Assembly: GCA_045603305.1 (NCBI GenBank)
Contig: JAZULV010000011.1
Span: 6,124 to 70,123, forward strand
From: JAFRXK01 sp045603305
GTDB lineage: Bacteria > Bacillota > Clostridia > Lachnospirales > Lachnospiraceae
DNA: 64,000 nt
Direction of reading: 5' to 3'
This document shows positions 61,260 to 64,000 of this stretch, in pieces. The notes below the pieces were generated by a model. It worked only from the letters and a program-made list of their open reading frames with translations. It was not told where the DNA came from and searched no databases. Made by a program: the position numbers and the translations under genes. How positions within the stretch are numbered: position 1 is the first letter of the stretch; each line of letters starts with the position of its first letter.

Positions 61260-62411
61260 ATGAAGAATAGGAAAATTAAGAGGTTTATTTCTTTAATAAA
61301 GGACGGAATAAAGAACTTTATTGATAAATTGAATTGGCATTATATTGTAATTACTGTGATTATTTTAGTGGGGATAGGTGTCTTAGTTGGTTCATATTGG
61401 ATATCTGATCCGGAATTAAAAAATATTGCAGTAGGGTTAGGAACAGGAATTGTTACCTCAGCGTTGGTTACACTTTGTATTGATCTTATGAATGCTAGGA
61501 TAGAACAAAGGAAATTAGCAAAATATAAGAGAATGTTATTAAATCCGTTATGTAATGCAGTAAAAACGCTATATGTGCAAATGGCGTTGAGTGTCAATGA
61601 ATATCGGGTAAGGGAAGAAAAGGGGTATTACTTTTTACTACCGCTGGAAGATACAAAAGAACTTTCACATTTTTTCAATGAAATGAAAGAAATTGATATA
61701 GAAAGTGTTGGTGATGAAGAAAAGAAAAATAGACTTGTGGACTTCATTTCGATTTCATCAGTGTATTTAAAAGAAGTGATTAGCCAATACGAAGGATTAC
61801 CTTTTGAGAGTTTGATATTAGATAACATTATAACACAAGAAGAATATGACCAGCTAAAGCGTTTTACCTTAGTAAATGAGTGTAAGAAATGTATTGGTAT
61901 ATTAGGGGAGAAAACACTATCTGATAAAGATAGGTATAATACAAGCGTTCAATTACTTCATTGTATGATGTTGTTTATTAACAGATTGATGAGAATATTT
62001 GACTTTATTGCCTTGAAAATTGAAACAGAGAATGCTGATATTAAGAAACATTTAGATGATATATATTACAATGAAATATATCTATTCTCTGATGAATATG
62101 TTGAGCAATGGGCAGAAAGAGCAGAGGCAGAAGCTGAATATTATGCGGAACATCCTGAACTGTTAGAAGAAGTAGAGGAAAGTGAAGAAGAACAGTTGCA
62201 CAGAAAAATAAATACTGCAATTTGGGCAGGAGATGTAGAAACAATAAAGGCATGTTTTCCTCAGATTGATAAGAATAATAAACAGATACAGTCGGAATTG
62301 ACTTGGAGTGTTGCAAAGGATGTTATGAAAGATAAGGTATTACGAGAACTGTATTTCCAAAAGTATGGAATAAAGTATAAAGTGAGAAAAGACAAGAGAA
62401 GAAAGAAGTAG
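61260..62411 (+). CDS. Membrane protein of unknown function (383 aa)
   Basis: The 383-residue protein has two N-terminal membrane helices (about 30-47 and 56-77) followed by a long soluble helical region. A very acidic run lies around 280-318 (AEAEAEYYAEHPELLEEVEESEEEQ) and a basic tail at the end. No domain is recognised. It follows the adhesin with a 124-bp gap and has a terminator after it. It could be element cargo or a leftover insertion; its function is unknown. Confidence 0.65.
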   Translation: MKNRKIKRFISLIKDGIKNFIDKLNWHYIVITVIILVGIGVLVGSYWISDPELKNIAVGLGTGIVTSALVTLCIDLMNARIEQRKLAKYKRMLLNPLCNAVKTLYVQMALSVNEYRVREEKGYYFLLPLEDTKELSHFFNEMKEIDIESVGDEEKKNRLVDFISISSVYLKEVISQYEGLPFESLILDNIITQEEYDQLKRFTLVNECKKCIGILGEKTLSDKDRYNTSVQLLHCMMLFINRLMRIFDFIALKIETENADIKKHLDDIYYNEIYLFSDEYVEQWAERAEAEAEYYAEHPELLEEVEESEEEQLHRKINTAIWAGDVETIKACFPQIDKNNKQIQSELTWSVAKDVMKDKVLRELYFQKYGIKYKVRKDKRRKK

Positions 62412-62419
62412 AGTTATTA

Positions 62420-62446
62420 AGCCGAGGATGGAGTCCCCGGCTTTTC
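62420..62446 (+). terminator. Terminator after the 383-residue gene
   Basis: A 9-bp stem (AGCCGAGGA with TCCCCGGCT, one mismatch) around TGGAG, then TTTTCTTT. Confidence 0.75.
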
Positions 62447-62479
62447 TTTGTGTCACAATAAAAATAAACCACCTGCTCT

Positions 62480-62502
62480 GCAGGCAATGTCGTCAACTTA
62501 AG
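62480..62502 (+). repeat. IS left terminal inverted repeat
   Basis: 23 bp, identical to the reverse complement of 63978-64000. Confidence 0.92.
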
Positions 62503-62555
62503 GATTAATTTATAAAAAAACACAGAAAAACACTTGACAAAGTAGTAAAAAAATG

Positions 62556-62591
62556 TTGCCTCGCATTGATTATATTTTCAATGTGAGGTAA
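62556..62591 (+). promoter_or_regulatory. Hairpin over the transposase ribosome site
   Basis: TTGCCTCGCATTGA (62556-62569) pairs with TCAATGTGAGGTAA (62578-62591) with two G-U pairs, around an 8-nt loop. The right arm holds GTGAGGTAA, the likely Shine-Dalgarno, 5 bp before the ATG, so transcripts read in from outside would hide the start. Confidence 0.6.
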
Positions 62592-62595
62592 TTTT

Positions 62596-63849
62596 ATGAA
62601 TACTAATAATTTAATATCTATTTTGCAACATTCTAATGAACTTATTACATCTGAAAATTTCCTAATGAAATATCGCATCGGTAACGCATTTACGCGTTCA
62701 AGAAAACTCTCTTTTCAAAATATGATTTATTTTATACTTCGTTGTACCCATAAATCTATATCTATAAATTATTCAGAGTTTATGAATAGTTTTCAAACCT
62801 CAATTCCACCTTTTGTATCAAAGCAGGCAGTTTCAAAGGCAAGACAGGGAATATCACATGAAGCTTTTCTTGAACTGTTCCGGTTATCAGTCAAATATTT
62901 CTATAAACAGACAGCTGATTTAAATACATGGAATGGTTTTCATGTATATGCTGTTGATGGCACCACTATACAGATACCGGAATCAGCAGAAAATTATAAT
63001 GAGTTTGGCGGAAATCCCAACAAGACAGGAATTATATCGCCACTTGCTTCAGCATCGGTTCTTTATGATGTTTTAAACGATATCCTTGTAGATGTTTCAC
63101 TTAATTCGTACCGCTATAATGAAAGGACATCTGCTAAAGAACACATGAACTTTCTACCCGGTTTCTCGAACAGTATCATAGTATTTGACCGCGGGTATCC
63201 TTCAGAGGATATGTTTCGTTTTATGGATTCAAGAGGAGTTTTGTTTCTGATGCGTATTCCAAAAACTTTTAAAAAGGCTGTATTTGAAGATAATGATTCA
63301 TTATTTACATATCCTGCTTCTGACAATAAATGTCCACTTACATTAAGAAGTATTAATTTTGTACTGGATAATGGAAACACGGAGTATTTAGTGACAAATA
63401 TAATGCCTGAACAAATGGAAACTGAAAGATTTACAGAGTTATATCGTCTGCGTTGGGGTGTCGAAAGCAAATATAGAGAACTTAAAAACCGAATTGAAAT
63501 AGAGGCTTTTAACAGTGTAAAACCCATATGTGTCAGACAGGAGTTTTTTGCCGCAATGTATTTATCAAATCTTGCTGCAATCGTAAAAGCAGAGGCAGAT
63601 TCTATGTTAGTTTCATCCGCTGACAATAAACATAATTATCAGTCAAGCCGAAGTTATATAATAAACCGGATAAAGAGTCGTATAATATTACTTTTAAGAA
63701 CTTCTGCCTCTGTATGCAGTAAAATGCTGTTTCGATTAATAGAAGAAGCATCAAAAGTTCTTTCTATTATTCGTCCCGGAAGAAAATTTGGCAGGTATCG
63801 AAAACATACCCGTCGACGGTATTATAACCATATGAAAAGCTGCATTTAA
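62596..63849 (+). CDS. IS4-family DDE transposase
   Basis: The 417-residue transposase has the DDE triad: Asp121 in VDGTTIQIP, Asp198 in VFDRGYPS and Glu290 in the Y-(2)-R-(3)-E-(6)-K signature (YRLRWGVESKYRELK), the mark of IS4-family enzymes. It cuts and joins the 23-bp ends of the element. It is full length with no frameshift, so the IS may be active. GTGAGG lies before the ATG within a hairpin. A closing basic tail is typical. Confidence 0.93.
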   Translation: MNTNNLISILQHSNELITSENFLMKYRIGNAFTRSRKLSFQNMIYFILRCTHKSISINYSEFMNSFQTSIPPFVSKQAVSKARQGISHEAFLELFRLSVKYFYKQTADLNTWNGFHVYAVDGTTIQIPESAENYNEFGGNPNKTGIISPLASASVLYDVLNDILVDVSLNSYRYNERTSAKEHMNFLPGFSNSIIVFDRGYPSEDMFRFMDSRGVLFLMRIPKTFKKAVFEDNDSLFTYPASDNKCPLTLRSINFVLDNGNTEYLVTNIMPEQMETERFTELYRLRWGVESKYRELKNRIEIEAFNSVKPICVRQEFFAAMYLSNLAAIVKAEADSMLVSSADNKHNYQSSRSYIINRIKSRIILLLRTSASVCSKMLFRLIEEASKVLSIIRPGRKFGRYRKHTRRRYYNHMKSCI

Positions 63850-63977
63850 TAATGTCAAAAACAGTAGTGTTAATATAGAACTGTTATTAAGAAGGTAACA
63901 GTTTTATTTGTGATGCAAATTTATAGCAAAACTATGTTTTTTATTTAACACATCTTTGTTTTTCAAATTAACACATT

Positions 63978-64000
63978 CTTAAGTTGACGACATTGCCTGC
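63978..64000 (-). repeat. IS right terminal inverted repeat (window edge)
   Basis: 23 bp, reverse complement of 62480-62502, ending at the last base of the window. Confidence 0.9.

Larger units (their letters stand above)
51671..64000 (+). mobile_element. Left part of an integrated conjugative-type element (inferred)
   Basis: From the break in the S8 gene on, genes are short, close together and of plasmid/ICE type: actin-like segregation ATPase, small membrane proteins, a Cys-cluster protein and a large LPxTG adhesin. An IS lies at the right edge. No integrase, relaxase, VirB4/VirD4 or attachment-site pair is visible here, so the type and right boundary are unknown. The left end is placed at the sequence break near 51671. 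Confidence 0.55.
62480..64000 (+). mobile_element. IS4-family insertion sequence with perfect 23-bp terminal inverted repeats
   Basis: The repeat starting GCAGGCAATGTCGTC at 62480-62502 matches in reverse the bases 63978-64000, over at least 23 bp with no mismatch. The right repeat ends at the window edge, so the exact end and the target duplication cannot be checked. One transposase gene fills the element, which is about 1.52 kb. Confidence 0.9.

Overview
This window is AT-rich DNA from a low-GC Firmicute, most likely a gut Lachnospiraceae (Clostridia). The evidence is protein style and gene order only: dusB-greA and cdaA-cdaR neighbours, ChW-repeat cell-wall proteins joined to CHAP and GH25 domains, large rhamnan-type glycosyltransferases, and a thioester/SpaA-repeat LPxTG adhesin. 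No rRNA, tRNA or CRISPR array was recognised.

Layout. (1) 1-6188 is housekeeping: the 3' end of an ADP-ribosylglycohydrolase, dusB, greA behind a perfect-consensus promoter, two membrane proteins of unknown role, the c-di-AMP pair cdaA-cdaR, and an HPr-like protein. (2) 6257-33673 is a long, mostly co-directional surface-polysaccharide locus. It has a Wzy-like polymerase, a Wzx-like flippase, an ABC-2 exporter pair, RfbC, a DegT aminotransferase, a PLP-lyase/ATP-grasp pair and many glycosyltransferases. Two blocks look like modules that add sugars outside the membrane (GT2 polyprenyl-phosphate transferase plus a GT-C-like membrane protein). (3) 33769-36259 is a minus-strand pair of unrecognised genes with its own promoter and a bidirectional terminator, followed by about 0.87 kb of mostly non-coding, possibly decayed DNA. 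(4) 37125-41298 encodes two secreted ChW-repeat proteins, one with a CHAP domain and one with a GH25 lysozyme domain. (5) 41517-47486 resumes the polysaccharide locus with two glycosyltransferases, a WbaP-type initiating phosphosugar transferase and an LCP-family ligase. (6) 47673-51240 holds an HtrA-type protease and a ClpX-like unfoldase with a long linker.

(7) From about 51670 to the right edge the character changes. A subtilisin-like (S8) protease gene is cut right after its catalytic Asp-Thr-Gly motif. It is followed by a run of short, tightly packed, strong-SD genes: a coiled-coil protein, small membrane proteins, a double Cys-cluster protein, a ParM-like actin ATPase with a small possible partner protein, a lipoprotein, and a 1786-residue thioester adhesin with about 13 SpaA/CnaB domains. 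This looks like the left part of an integrative conjugative-type element, but no integrase, relaxase or type IV secretion gene lies inside the window, so that reading is an inference. An IS4-family insertion sequence with perfect 23-bp terminal inverted repeats (62480-64000) ends exactly at the window edge.

How it works together: WbaP starts a lipid-linked glycan, the cytosolic transferases extend it, Wzx/Wzy and/or the ABC exporter handle export, the GT-C modules may decorate it outside, and the LCP protein would attach it to peptidoglycan. The ChW, CHAP, GH25 and HtrA proteins act in the same envelope. The most novel-looking parts are the minus-strand two-gene cassette, the exporter permease with an extracytoplasmic domain shared with a stand-alone membrane protein, and the island with its very small genes and modular adhesin.
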